A stretch of 64,000 nt of DNA from Oscheius onirici (taxonomy: Eukaryota; Nematoda; Chromadorea; Rhabditida; Rhabditidae): positions 10,044,001 through 10,108,000 of the forward strand of contig OW051471.1 of assembly GCA_932521025.1 (NCBI GenBank), given 5' to 3'. Shown one piece after another: positions 1-13,165 of this stretch. Position 1 is the stretch's first letter; the number at the start of each line of letters is the position of its first letter. The notes beneath the pieces are model-generated. The model had not been told where the DNA came from, made no database searches, and saw nothing but the letters and a program-made list of their open reading frames with translations. A program made the position numbers and the translations under genes.

Positions 1-3000
1 CTCGCGAGGTCAGACTACAGGCTAGACCATTTCAAAATGAGTCTAATTTAATTTTACCTTCACAGATCGAGGTAACAACTGAGTAAAAGTTTTTCAAAGA
101 TCCGAAAGCAAAAAATCTGCTTGAGTTTTTTTACCGCGCTGAAAGTAGATTGCCGGACAGGTGACAATGACGCCCAGCGGAAAGAGGAAATAATCGCCAG
201 GGTCAATTAAGCAAACATAGATTTTTTGCAAAGAGAACAGCCGTCATTGTTCTTTATTGAGCTCGAATCAAAATAAGAGGTAAAAAAGTCAATTAAAATG
301 TTTTTACAAACCTGCTCCCCGGATCAAAACGTGTCCATGAATAATGCAGATGCTCCGGTTTTTAAGCAAAAAAAAGTTTTTTCGTGGCAGATGAGAGCAG
401 TTAATTAGTCAAAATGAACCGTCATCTGTCTAAATGACTGCTTAATTAAGGATAGGGAATGAGTAGGGACAGAGAGAGAGAGAGAGAGCAGGAACCGAAA
501 ACGATTCCGCCAAAAAGCGGTATTCTATTTGAGCACGAGAGAAGAGAATCAATAGGTCAGAGACTCTTTGTTCTGTCACAAAACTTTTCGGCACTGTCAA
601 AATACAGATGGGGCAAACAAATATCTGTTACTGGAGCTTACCGTTTTCCGATCAGAAAGTCTAATAGTAAGAAATGAAACATCTTGGAAGCGCAAGTGAA
701 AAAGTTTATTAAAAAAAGTTCGGTAAAAAAGGTTACAATTTTAAGAGAACAGACTAAAATTTCGAATCAAGCGACTGCCTTCAAACGATCTGTTCAGCCC
801 AGTGACTGAGTCGAAGACTTCACAACAACTTAGAAAATTGAAAATTTTACAGCTCAAAAAGATGAAACTTTTATATCCCCTTAAAAACATCCGCAAATCC
901 ACGTTTAGCCAGGATTTGGTGGGTGACAGTACGCTACGTTAAAATGTGCTTGATCTGATTCACGGATACATCCTGTATGGATTTAATGCATTTGATCAAA
1001 GAATGCGGGAGAGCCTTTTCTGACGTAAGAGCGTAGACATAAATACGGCGAGAATAAGTGCAGACGTGGCAACATGTACCCTTACTTTAGTAAGCGGCTA
1101 ATTTGATTACTCTTGAGGGAAAAAGAGCTCCGGATCTCTAAAAATATCCTGAGGATCAGAAATTACCCCGTTGTTTTAAACCCTGTTTTGAGAACAAAGG
1201 CTTTGAAAAAGAAAACAGCAGAAATTGGAACAACGAAATTAGCCCATGATCTTTGAGTGAAAGCCTTTGGGACATAAGCGGAACTGGAGTGGAGAACATT
1301 TTGGTATTTGGTTGGCACGGGACGGGGCAAAAAAGTACTTCAAAGTACGGAAAGTCAAAATAAAACTAATTTGCTTGAGTAATTGCTTCAGCAACCAAGT
1401 ATTGTCTATGAGGTTATGCTTGTCTAGTTCGAGTTTGTCTGGCTTCGAAAATTGTGTGTTTCCCGCTTGGGTCTGAAATAGTCAAACAACCAGAACTGTA
1501 TTTAGAACAAACGACATTGTAATAAGCTGTTTTGGAGGACTGAGCCCTAGAAAACTGGATATGGTTTCTTTAACAAAGTGTTCAACTGATCATGTAAAAA
1601 TTTTCGCATTTCGTGCTGTTTGAGTTTCTAGAAGGATTAGAAATCTTATTTCCACATCTTAATTTGACCTGTTGTTCCTTGTTCGCCGTAATCTGAGAAA
1701 GCAAACAAAATTTAGAAGCACGATTATACGATTATATGTAGTTGGCCCCTTTGACGCAAAAGACACATTCACAAACTTGGTGTGAATCTTGTCACAAATC
1801 ACGTTAGAAATCACACAGATTTGCTAATTTCAAATGGCTTCTCTGTTTTAATTTGAGGGAGCAGGAGCCGCCTTCTTTGTTTGTCATGTCATTCAATTAG
1901 AATCCGTTATTCGTTCTCAAAGAATAAATAATGGAGGAAAGTAGTTTCCACACTGAATAATTTTGTGTACAGGAGCGTTCGAATAATTCTATGTACACGA
2001 GCGTTCGTTGTGAGCATAAATGAAATGTTCAGGGAAGAATTAGTAAAATGGTGAAAAGCATAAAAGGAGATTACTGATTCGCTGTCCACACTTTAACAAT
2101 TGGTAAAAGGTTTGAAAACTACTGTATTCCATCCCAGTTGATGTATGAAGGAGACTCAATAACTCCGAGGAGATATATTTCTGCTAGTCTCCAGGGAGAG
2201 AGGCGAAAGTTAGTCCAAAAAAGGAGAAGAGGACAAAAGAACAATTCTTTGGTATTTTGTTAGTTTCATAGAGTTTTCGTGTTTATAAAATCAGCTACAG
2301 AAAGACTAAACTTATGTTTTCAGCCGAGGATCAGGGAGACAATGAACTTATACTGTACTGAGTATGTCTCTGGTAGGGATTTGGAACCGGAAGACATAAA
2401 CAGCTGACCCTTAGAATTCGCCCTTTCTTTGCACTGACGTGCAGGAAATTGCACTCAAAACCCTTCTCACAAAAAAAAAGACATTTGTCCAAATAGGGTC
2501 GGTAATACTGAACAGCTGAGAGACCTGTCTTCGTCTTCCATTGAATAGATCGAGGAAGGATTACTTTGGCTGCAAGTGACTCACGCGTTCTTTCCAAGAA
2601 GAGGTCAGAACACGAGGATCGAGAAGAAGAGACCAGAAAATATAAATCCACTCATCCACGAAATTGGCTTTATTTCGTAGGTGTCGCACGACGCGTGACG
2701 AAAAGGAGATGCCAAAGTCTGCGAATAACGTTGTTTTTCTCCCGCTCTTCATAAGCGCATGGGATGTGCGCGAGCTACTAATGGGTAAACAGTGAGGGTG
2801 CTTAATAGGGGGAAATGGACAAATTATACTTTTCGGGCAGAATGGGAGCAAAACAGAATGCTCTCTGGCTATTTGTTTGAGCATTAGGAGTTGAGCGGGG
2901 AATACAACTTTAAAGAGCCCGAAACCGAAAAACGAAACCAAACAAAGTTTTGAATGAAAACAAAGAAAGCCTCTCATTACTTATGGGAGGAACTTCGGGG

Positions 3001-4837
3001 AAATGGGAGCTGCAAAAGTTTGCTGACCACGAAAAGAGCTGGTTCCTTAGGGCTCAGAGAAGATCTCTGATAGTTTTGTTATCAAAATAATGAGATGGGA
3101 AGCCTTTCTGAAAGGAAGCCAGCTATTTGAGAAGAGATTAAAAACGTGGAGGTTTGAAAGATGGCTCGCGAACGATGGTTCAAGTGAGGCCACAGTTCAA
3201 GGTGATAAAAAAAGTGGGAAACCAATGGAAAGTGGAATCTAATTGGCTCTCTTTGAAGGGGTAGCAAATTTGTCAAACGAGCTAACTTAAACGGGGAACG
3301 CAAACTTGTCGAATTCAAAAACTTAGTCACTTCAGGTACAGTATACTTTCAGGATTTCCTTGACATACTAACAATATGAAATTTTATAGAATCTTTGTCA
3401 CAAACGTAGCGGAAAAGTCTTTGAGGCCCAAAAACGGCAAAATGACGAGAGAGAAAATGTGAAAACTTGTCTGAAAGGTGAAAACTTACAAAACCGTCTG
3501 CCGGTGACAATTTTTTCACATTTTTTTACCAAATTTTAAAGACGTACTAAAGATTTGAATGAGAGCTTGTCAAGAGCAACATGTGAGAAGCGTAGCACAC
3601 TCAGATAACTTGATGTAAGTTGAACGTTGTTGGATTTCTGTCCCCTATTAGCTAGACTAGTCACTAAGATAATCCAATACAAAGACTGTTCTCAGCTCTG
3701 TATGAATTTGTTTTGTTGTCCAAACAGAACTACCCAAAAGGCGAGTATATTACCTGGTAGAGCAAAGATCGAATGTGGGTGAGACCCGGAACAACTCTCT
3801 GAATTTCCGATACTGTTCTCTGTAACTGCAAAACAATAGGAAATGTGTGAAAGGTATTATCATAATGCTATCTCGTGAGCTATGATGAATCCTGGGCTAA
3901 GACAATGTTCTCTACGAAGGGACGAAAAAGAATCTCCGCATGCTACAAGATCATCGAATAGGACAAAGTAAACAGAATGAACGTTAGAGAGAGCCCTATT
4001 GAAACGAAAATCTCCACATGCGTCATTCAATTCAGGCTCTCTTACTTTCATTTTAATGCTCTAATCCCGCGAACTTTTGAAACAAGTTCATGTTGAACAT
4101 GAGCTGAAAAAGTTCTATTCGACAATAAATCTGGATAAGAGATCAGTTCTTCGTAACGGCTCAAATGTGGAGAATATTCTATTAGAGCTTGATATATTGT
4201 TTGCCTGGGAGAACGTGCATAGCTACCAATATGTGCTAATGGTCAGTGGAATGCAACATTCTCGGAAGGAAAAAAAACGGAGATGAATTACAGATCTGGT
4301 GAACCAGAAAGTACTCCCAATATGTGGGACGATATTAGATGTTCTATTCTTTTGCAGTGTTGCGAGGGGATGCTATGATTTTTTTGCACAGATCAACGAC
4401 ATCCGCACTTACGGCAAACACCCCCGTATTTGTAGCAATGGGACCTTAAGCCCTTGGCCATTCGGAGGTTTTTACGATACTGTGTTAAAATTGTTATTCA
4501 TGCATATTGACGTAATAAACAGCACTACTGAACGGGAAGATGGAAGATCTTGAATAGAAGGTACGACTTGGCCAGTTTTGTCCAAAACCTCGGTTTCGTG
4601 CTCGACTTGTCAAATCACCGAAATTCGCATCACTTTCTTAATTTTTTTCAGTAAAATTTTTGTCATACTTTTGTGATTTTCACTTTATTACCTTTCTGGT
4701 AAGAACGAGCCTTCAGCATTGCTAACTATGTTCTTTCATGGGCGGCAGGTGCTTCTTGAAATTCTGATGCTTGTCTCCAAATTATTCGGAGAAAAACGTT
4801 TGAACCTGTAGAAGCACAAAGTTTATTCCATGTCCGA
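1..4837. other. Gene-poor stretch, no supported gene
   Basis: I find no gene that can be supported here. Open frames on both strands (the longest is 138 codons, minus strand near 2.6-3.0 kb) are scattered, overlap each other, have unnatural composition and do not join through plausible splice sites. A pure AG dinucleotide run lies at 471-488. Plus-strand frames at 4.08-4.55 kb look slightly more protein-like but have no recognisable motif. The right end is the downstream flank of the first Srh receptor. Confidence 0.6.
471..488. repeat. (AG)9 microsatellite
   Basis: Nine uninterrupted AG units. It forces a spurious Arg/Glu-rich reading frame around it. Confidence 0.9.
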
Positions 4838-6064
4838 TTAACCGCGATGAGACAAATGTCTAGATGTTCCGTCATGACTTCTCGTATGATGTGTTGATAT
4901 TATCACAACAGTGCTTCGACCTTCCTTTGCAGTTTTTAAATTTCTAATAAGAGAGTTCAGCCACCAATGATACGTCGGATTCATGACAATGAGAACTAGT
5001 GCTCCTCCTAGCCCAAAAACTGACATTGAAGCCATTGTAACCAGTCCGATAACTGAAAGAAATTACTTGAAAAACAATTGCTCGTTGAAAAAAAATTAAT
5101 TGTAGCATAAACTCACATTCCAAGCCGAAAATCTCACCAACGACAACGATGATCAGTACAAAGGCCGGAATAAGAACAATGGATAGTGGCAGAAATGCTT
5201 GAATGACCACTTGCGTGAGAAATCTCCTTTGCATTCTTTGTAATTTTTTGGAGGTTGTGTGACTGTGGATAAACTTTTTGGTTGCTATTATGAACCAATT
5301 GGCTGCTATTGTAAAACAACTTGAAGTGAACCCAATTGGACCAGCAATGTACAGTCCGAAACGTAGACGATCAATTAGCATAAAATCAGGAATCGAGAGC
5401 ATTTGGTCAGTAATGCAAGTGTATTTTTCTTGTATCTCAGTGACCATTTCTTCTACGAAAGCAATCTTTGTTCCGATTGCTGGCAGAACTGCGATGACGA
5501 TGAAATACGCCATGAGCGCTCGAAATTTTAAGGGGATGGACTGTTTTCCTTGGGCTGCTGTATATCGAAAAGTGAATAGGTGTGTCACAGTGCCGACAGA
5601 AAGGCACAGTAGGAAGAATACCAGACCGGTCAAGTGAACTGTTGAAATATTTCCTCGAAGAGGTCCGAGAGGATATCCTGCTGCAAATGGCACCAGAAAT
5701 AGAGGCTTGATAAGGATGCCGATCTAAAAGCGCTTTTTTAGGATCCCATTAGACCATGTTTCTCCAATTATACGGAAAAGGAGCTAGAACAATGAAGAAC
5801 AAATATTTTTGTAATGAATCTGGCTACGGGCTACAATTCTTTACTTACGATAATATCAGTTACAAACGCGATGCACTGATGGTACAGCAAGAACCATCTG
5901 TATCTACGCATATACTTCGTTGATCGAAAGATGATACAGTATATTGTGTAGGTGTTAACACAAGCATTGAAGTAGGAAATAGAATCCAGAACAAAAGTAA
6001 AAGTAGCATGATCACTGTCTTTGTAGGCAAGTGGAGGACAATAGGTTGCGTTGACTACATTCAT
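4838..6064 (-). CDS. Srh-type serpentine chemoreceptor, copy 1 (intact)
   Basis: Predicted seven-transmembrane receptor of the nematode Str superfamily, closest in pattern to class H (srh), which acts in ciliated sensory neurons. Three exons (6064-5849, 5723-5117, 5052-4838) join in phase to give 345 residues. The N-terminus carries the CPP and YC-II-FRSTKYM segment of TM1-2. Exon 2 opens with an IGILIKPLFLVPFAAGYPLG block, typical of Srh loop 1/TM3. The last exon holds TM7 and ends with NPTYHWW, which occupies the place of the family's usual NPYR. Donors are GTAAGT and GTGAGT, and acceptors are TTTTAG and TTTCAG. It is the downstream member of a tandem array of three on the same strand. Class H against the sister class Sri is inferred by eye. 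Confidence 0.85.
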
Positions 6065-6241
6065 TGAATGAACAGGTGATTTGGCGGTAACGCCAGCTAA
6101 GAGAATAGCGGCAAGAGATCATTTGCATCAAGTCTAGAACAGATAATGTACACTCATATAAACTCTATTTATCGAGTCGTCGAACTCTGATGAGTAAAAT
6201 GTTGAGAAAAAAAAGACGATTATTCAACACGTATCTTACGA

Positions 6242-7653
6242 TTAGCTACGATGAGAAAAATGTCTAGATGTATCATCATGACTCTTCGTATGACGGTTGG
6301 TTACAATCACAACTGCACTTTTGCTTCCATCATTAGCTTTAAATCTTTTGGTAAGAGGTTTTAGCCACCAATGGTACGTCGGATTCATGACTAGAAGAAC
6401 CAGTGCTCCTCCAAGACCAAAAACTGACATAGCTGCCATGGTAACTCTGCCGATAACTGAAAATAGGGGGTAGTTTTAAAACTAGAGTGACAACTCACAG
6501 TCCAGACCATAAATCTCTCCGATAACCGTAATGAGCAGTACGAAGACAGGAGCCAGAATTATGGATAGTGGTAAAAAGGCTTGTATAACGACCTGATGAA
6601 GAAACTTCTTCTGCATTTGTTTCAATTTTTCTGAAGCCGAATCAGTCTGTATCAACTTCTTCGTGGCTAGAATGAACCAATTTGCTGCCACAATAAAACA
6701 AGAAGAATTGAAGACTATTGGAAGAGCGACTAATAGTCCGAAACGTTGACGATCGAAGAGCACAAAGTCAGGAACCAAAAGCATTTCATCGGTGATGCAA
6801 GTGTATTTTGCTTTCATCTTGCTGAACCAATCTTCTTCGAAGGCTATTACAATCCCGGCTGCCGGCAAAAATGGAATCACAAGATAGAATATCATGAGGA
6901 ATATAAATTTACAAGGAATAGACTTTTTTCCTTGGGCCACAGTGTAGCGAAAAGTGAAAAGATGAGTGACGGTTCCAACAGAGGTGCATAGCAGAAAAAA
7001 GGTGAGAGCTGCCAGCTGCAGTGTTGAAAAGATGCCTCGTAGAGGTCCAAGTGGATATCCTCCTGCGAATGGAACCAGAAAGAGCGGCTTGATGAGGATG
7101 CCAACCTGAAATTTTAATGTTTGTAAACGTCTCAACAAAATAGGCTCTTTTCATGTGCGAGAGTCATATGGTGCGCGCAACGAAAAGAGAAATCAAGAGT
7201 ACAAGTACGCCAGTTTTTGCTGTAAAATGGTGCTTTGTAACAGCTTAAACATCGGACACATCGTAGTTCTCACGCCTACTGGTAAATGTAGTTACCTAAA
7301 AAATAAGAAGAGCAAGTTACGCTTTCTTTGAACTGGGTAAATTCCTTAACTTCCACAGGTTTTTTGGTTCCATAAACCACTCACAAATGTCTTGCAAGAT
7401 TATTATGAGAAGCATATGCAGTTTTATCATTCAAACTCACAGTAATGTCGGTCACAAATGCGATACATTGATGGTACAACAGGAACCATCTATATCTGTG
7501 CATATACTTTGTAGATCGAAAAATTATGCAATAGATTGTGTAAGTATTAACACAGGTATTGAAGTAAGATATGATATCGAGGAAATGGACAAAAGTTGCA
7601 TGATCACTTTCTTTGTAATCGATTGGAGGACAGTCGATTCTTGTAATAACCAT
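6242..7653 (-). CDS. Srh-type serpentine chemoreceptor, copy 2 (intact)
   Basis: Tandem paralog of the receptor at 4838-6064, with the same three-exon structure: exons 7653-7441, 7105-6499 and 6456-6242 encode 344 residues with no break. Intron positions and phases are identical to copy 1 (phase 0 after the D-I-T of TM2, phase 1 after the L-D-C near TM6). The exon lengths 607 and 215 nt are exactly conserved. The shared signatures are CPP near the N-terminus, the PFAGGYPLG block and NPTYHWW after TM7. The exact conservation of exon lengths suggests fairly recent duplication and selection to stay functional. The ligand cannot be guessed. Confidence 0.85.
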
Positions 7654-8008
7654 TGAATATTGCTAGGTGATACGATTGAGGACAACTAGCGTGTGGTTAT
7701 TAAAAACAGGGTTTGAATGAATTAGCTAGGAAAGTAGACAGGTGGTATCAGAAAACTCTGACATCTTGCTTAAAATTGACAAAAGGACATAAAAAGTTCA
7801 TAACAACAGTTTATTAATGGAAGAACCCACAAGAATTTATAGCGAGATTGCATTTCCAACTCGTACAACGGATACCCACTGGTACGGAAAATGCCGCCTT
7901 CGTAAGAGCTCTTCCGAACATCTACAATGTGTGCTATCAAAAGATTTCTATCGTTTATATTTGTAGCCTACTATAGTTTCTGTTCTGGTACAAGTCGGTT
8001 TCTCATTT

Positions 8009-9071
8009 TTATTGTCGAAATGTGCCATTAATCGGGCTCCGATCTTCGTGATTGCGAGTATGACTGTGGGTAATAATCACAACAGTACTTCTCTTTTCTC
8101 TGACACCAAACTTTCTTAAAACAGGTGTCAACCACCAGTGATAAGTCGGATTCATAACTATAAGAACAAGAGCACCACATAGACCAAAAAGGGAGATTGA
8201 AGCCATTGTAAGAAGGCCAACAACTGAAATTGTACCAAATTTAAGTTTGCTGTTGCAGTTTAACTCACATTCAATGCCGTACAGTTCAAAGACGACTGAA
8301 GCAATTAGCATTAGCATTGCTTCAGGCACAACAACAATAATAAACGGAACCACTCCCTGGAGAACAACCTGGACAAGTAATTTGTGTTGCACGCGTTTCA
8401 ACTTTTTAGATGCCGGTCCACTATTGATAAGACTTTTAGTAGCCATGACAAACCAAATTGATATAGCTGTGAAGTTTGTTGAGACGAAAGCTACTGGTGA
8501 CGCTACGTAATATCCAAACCGGTTCCGTTGAAATATCAAGAATATCTACTTTTTCATCATATGCGATCAAAGCTCCGGCACCAGTAGAAATGATTGCAAG
8601 ACGTAATAGGCCATGATGACAAGAAACTTGACAGGAATGTGCTTTTTGCCTTGTGCGACCATGTAACGAAAGGTAAAAAGATGCGTGATAAGTCCAACAG
8701 AGATGCAAATTGATGTGAAGACAAGTGCTGTCAAGTAGACAGTAGGAAGTAAACCTCGGAGAAGTCCGAGTGGATATCCGGCTGCGAAGGGCACAAAAAT
8801 GAGTGGCTTTATCAAAATGCTGATCTGAAAAATAAGCGTTTCAAATCTCTGTTTCCCCATCATCACCGTAATCGCCGGCGAAGGAAAAAATCTGATGATA
8901 GAGTAGGAACCATCGGTATCTGCTCATGTACTTGGTTGAACGAAAAATGATGCAGTAGATTGTGTAGACGTTAACCGTAACGTCAACGCCTGACGTGATA
9001 TCGAGGAAAAATGAAAATGTGGCATGGTCAGTCGTTTTATAACTGATCGACGGACAGTTGGTCATAGACAT
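8009..9071 (-). pseudogene. Srh-type receptor, copy 3 (broken)
   Basis: Third member of the tandem Srh array, recognisable from its N-terminal CPS and YC-II-FRSTKYM segment, the PFAAGYPLG block, and TM6-7 with NPTYHWW. It is not a working gene as read. Exon 1 ends one base out of phase with exon 2 (donor after GATTACG near 8867). A frameshift lies after V-I-M-A-Y-Y-V near 8600. About 25 residues matching the K-Y-T-C-I-T-D segment of copies 1 and 2 are deleted near 8550, with a second frame change. The rest of the gene, including the last intron position, still aligns. It is a young pseudogene, or a badly assembled locus. Confidence 0.75.
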
Positions 9072-9420
9072 TCTTGACAAGTTAGAGAACTGAACCGAGC
9101 GAAACTTTGATGGCGAGAAACACCTGTCTGCTGAATGCAAAATTAGAAAATTCTTTCATACTTCCTTCATCCATTTTACTATCAACATTACAGGAGCAAC
9201 TAGACATGTAGACCCGCTGGGGAAAAATTGCCAAAAAAATTCAGCACGCGTTTTTCTGGTTTTTTTTTGTGTTTCCCAGGTCATTGTGAGCGACTACCAA
9301 CTAGCACAGAAAAAAGGTTTAAAAAAGACAAATCCGCAAAGAAACAAATGTTTACTATACAATAATTTCCTTCTTTTCATCTCCTTCATCTCCTTTCTTT
9401 GACTCCTGGCTAGCCAACTC

Positions 9421-10812
9421 CTATGCAGCATTCAAATCAATATCGCCTGAAAAAAAAATAAGTTCTTTAGTTCACTTAACGGTTACCGAACATCCGAGAT
9501 GTGCCTGTCATTGAGTTTTTCAGGTCGTTCACATTTTTTGTCACAACAAGGTGGCACGTCTGACCAGGTTCTCTGCCATTCGTCCAATAAACGGCGACAA
9601 ATCTTCCAGCTTTGTTTGGAGTCATCCACAATTTGATTTTCCGGAACCTTCCTATCTTGTCGTCTACAATTAGGGGCAAACTTTTGAAATTGCTTCGATG
9701 GAGCTTCGATCACTACCGGGACACCAATAGGTAAATTCTTTAAAGTTTGGATGCTTTCCATTCATGATATTCTTTGAAAGATCCTTAGAAGTTTGTAGAA
9801 TAGGTACCTTTAACGTCTTAACAAAGTCCCTGCCAATGCCTCCATAAAAGGCTCGATGCAAAACAAGAGCCTTGGTGTTATCCAGAAATGATTTGACGAG
9901 ATTTCGCGAGATTTTTTCCTCTGCTTCGGTGATCTGGTTCCTATGTGGTTTCTTCGTATAGCTAGCGTCGTGTTCGAACATTTCCTTCAATCTTTAACGC
10001 TAAACTCTCGAGTCTCGCATACCAAGTTAAGGTCTCGAAGTCTTGTGAAATCAATGACATCCGATTTGTGAGCTTGAAATTCGACTGATATTGGTTTGGC
10101 GGAGAGAAGCATATCGTAATAGTAGTCATGCCAACCTCTCATCGAAACATTTGCAAATTTGAGAGGGACAATGTCGAAGAGAACATCTGGCATGGAAATG
10201 TGCCACTGAAAAACACAATCATAATCAAATTCTAGAGGGTTTTCAACGCTGAGATTTCAGTTCTAAACGATCTGAGAATACTAATATCAAAGATTTGTAA
10301 AACTGCAAACGGTTAAAACTTACGAATGACAACTTCTTGAAAACGAAAAAGTCGAAATTTTCGAAAACAGCCTGCGTCTGACGATCCGGAAGACCAGATA
10401 TTTTCAAGTTTGCAACAGTTTGGAAACTTTCCGATTTCAAAACGATATCAAATCGGCGTTCCTTTTCGTTTTCAGCAATACGGATTGTGGTATTTGTGTG
10501 AATGTTGAAGCGGCTCTTGCACCTGTCGGACAACAATTTCAGAACCTTCTTTGACCGATACAGTCTGGCAAATGATTCCGGAGCTAAGAAGCGTTAGTAC
10601 GATGAAAGAACACTGCGTCCTATGATTGGGGTCTTATCAGTTCGTTTAGGACAATAAGTGAGAGGAGTTGAGGAAAGCAAACAAATTCCGACATTTCTTC
10701 TTGCGAAATTGAGAAAGACCAGATTCGATCAGTTCACAAATAGCCTTGTTTTTAAACCCTCTAAAAGAAAGGCTAAGAAAATAAAATGCCGGAACTTGAG
10801 CAAGTCAAACAA
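9421..10812 (-). pseudogene. F-box paralog A (decayed)
   Basis: A copy of the F-box family described at 11148-12501. Its first exon matches that gene's first exon almost base for base, but the initiator reads TTG at 10812-10810 instead of ATG. Exon 2 keeps the F-box tail (A-R-L-Y-R-S-K-K) and a GTAAGT donor. Exon 3 (10205-10023) is open. Exon 4 follows a 25-30 base gap, too short for an intron, and is out of frame. Near 9690 the reading frame shifts again before the C-terminal RFRKIKLW block. The lost initiator and two or three frame breaks make it a probable pseudogene, although some exons remain long and open. Confidence 0.6.
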
Positions 10813-11147
10813 TGCCAGAGGACTGAAGAAAGACTGTTAATCTGCTTTCCGGGAGTGTTAAGGTACTTGTGATAAGTGATAAGGCACTAATGCGGTCTTC
10901 AAATGTAGCTGATTCCGCTGCTCCCATTTTATAGTTTAAGCATTTAAAAGTAGTCGTCAGAACAAGCATTATTAGCAGAAATTGATTTTCTGATCAGGGC
11001 GAAAGTCATTTCAATTGTTCTGTAACTTGACCGGTACAAGAATTAAGATCGAATAGAACTCCCAATCTTAAAAAAATTGTGCGATGACTATCTTTCGCAT
11101 ATGCTCAAAATGTTGAATCAACAAAACAAAAATGATATTGGATGTCT

Positions 11148-12501
11148 TTATTGTTCCTCTGTCGTTTTCGGTTTCCAGTTTGTTGCAGCTCTCCAAATCC
11201 TCTCAATGTGTAGCTTCCCTAAGAATCCGGGAAAATTGAATTCATATATTTACTTACCATCGAATTCCTTCATCTGCCATTTCTTAAAAGCAGCATAGTC
11301 CCTGGCTAGAAGAATATGCAGCTGATGCAAAAGATTGTCCTTGACCGATTCGTGCTCAGCAACCAGAATTATCCCTTGTTCAAGAGGAACTGTCAATATT
11401 TTTAAGTTTCCAAGTTTGGTTGTGGATCTTTCGCAATCATGATGCAGTTGAATGTTGGGAATAGCGCCAACAAAATTCAGAAGAGAAGGAGATTGATGCA
11501 TCACAGATAAATGCTCCAATTGTCCATAGCCGTTATCTCTAATAATTCCCTATAAAAACGTCTAACTGTTGTGGAAGCGCTTACTTCCACGATTGCCTGA
11601 ATTGATGTCTCGAATTCCGAACCATTTGTAGGACGCTGTATGCTCATTTTTTTAACAAATTGAGTAAACTCCAGTAAGGTAGGCGCTAATTCCATTCCAT
11701 CTGGTTCATCGAAAGTCAAAGTTTTCTGAAAAAGAAGAGCATTTTACAGGCATGTTTGCAGCTGTGTTTGCAGCTCGAAAATATGCTTTTCTTAGGTTGA
11801 CGACATTGCGAAACTTTCGTATCTACGAAGACAACAAAAATTAGGACTCACCAGGTTTAGAAGTTGGATCAGCTCATGCTTCTTCTCGTAGTTTTCTTCT
11901 TCGGTGTATTTTCTAATTATCAAGTTATCCGGTCTCATAACAGCCAAAGAAGAGGTTAACGAATGCCAGAATGTCTCTACGGTTGTAGCCCTTATACGGT
12001 AAACTTTAGCGAGATCAAAGTTCTGAACGTAGAATTACAAAGCCTACAACTGAAAGTATACCATTTTTAGATGTTCAAACTTGAAGTAGCAGTAGGTGTC
12101 TAGAAAAACACTTGGAATATACTTTTCAGTAGCGTGCTTTGGCTTGATTGCTACCAAATATTTTAGTCTTTTGGAAATCATTGTTTTCTTCAAATAACAA
12201 TAGCAGTCATTCCTGAATATACCCCAGTTCTAAAAAGGGAAATAACGCGAACTGTAAGTTTAACCAACCGGAGACCAAGAAATAAAGGTGTCGTAGACAT
12301 AACTGATATGTCCTTTTGCTCTGATAGCAAATTTGGCTTTCTCCCCTTCAATCAGCTGACGAATAGCCTTGTTTGAGCGGAAGAGGCGTGAAAAAGCTTG
12401 CGGCCGTAACTGAGATAAATTTTTGCAAGGCTTAATCAAAAGGACACCTTTAAAAGAATCCCTAAGAGGATAAAATGTGGAAGACTGAGCAAGTCAAACA
12501 T
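11148..12501 (-). CDS. F-box protein, nematode family, copy B (intact)
   Basis: Predicted substrate adaptor of an SCF ubiquitin ligase. Seven exons (12501-12448, 12409-12269, 12229-12062, 12022-11852, 11725-11585, 11549-11258, 11218-11148) close in phase to give 345 residues. Residues 1-40 form a divergent F-box: L-P-H-F-I-L-L-G-I-L-L-K, then S-R-L-F-R-S-N-K-A. The remainder is a nematode-type C-terminal region with no fold I can name. It includes a block of the form I-L-T-V-P-L-E-Q, then H-Q-L-H-I, then a conserved tail IERIWRAATNW shared with copies C and D. An AATAAA overlaps the stop codon. It sits in a five-member array on one strand. The F-box call rests on pattern and on agreement among paralogs. 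Confidence 0.75.
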
Positions 12502-13165
12502 TGCCAGAAGACTGAAGGAAGATTCTTTATCTACTTTCTGAGAGTGATAAAGAACTAGGTGTGACTAATGTGGTCTTGCGACCTAGCTGATTCAGTAGCT
12601 CTTATCGGAGTGTAGTTTAACCCTTGGAAGGAATTTTTCCAACAAACATAAGTGACAGAAAGTGACCCAATTTTTATTAGAACAATTCAGTTGTTGCTCT
12701 GGAAATCTGTCCTCATTTGTTTCTCAAGAAAGTCCCAAATGTTCTCTTCCTGTTCAATTTCACTCCTTAACCTCCTTCCAATCGAAAAAAAAAACTTTAA
12801 GGGTTGTGGAATTAGGTAAAAAATATATTTTTGTTCGAAAATAGCATCAGTATGTTTCCAGTGATAGTCTAAGTATCTAAAATGGTTTTTTATTCTCGCT
12901 GTGGGCTTAAAACGTACTTTAAGCAAACATATGTTCGCGCGTAAAGTTACGTCCCAAAGTTTTTCGAGTCTATTTCAGATTATCAAAGATATTTTTCATG
13001 TCATTTGATTTTGCCTATCAATCATGCCATTTTCATTCCAAATAAGAGCGAAGCAAAGCAAAGTTTTCATTTTCAGCTGCATTCTATCAATTTTTAAGCG
13101 TGTGGGGGCTAGTGGAATTATTTCATTCGCATAGAAAACCTGAGGCTGGCGACTAGTCTACTTAA
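12502..13165. other. Intergenic, upstream of F-box B and receptor F1
   Basis: About 660 bases between two divergently oriented genes. It is AT-rich, with poly-A and poly-T tracts, and contains no supported ORF or RNA. It would hold both upstream regions, but I see no specific site. Confidence 0.5.

Noticed and set aside
2331..2977. Overlapping open frames of 106 and 138 codons on the minus strand
   Set aside because: Composition is unnatural, the frames overlap each other, there is no paralog or splice structure, and an opposite-strand frame covers the same bases.
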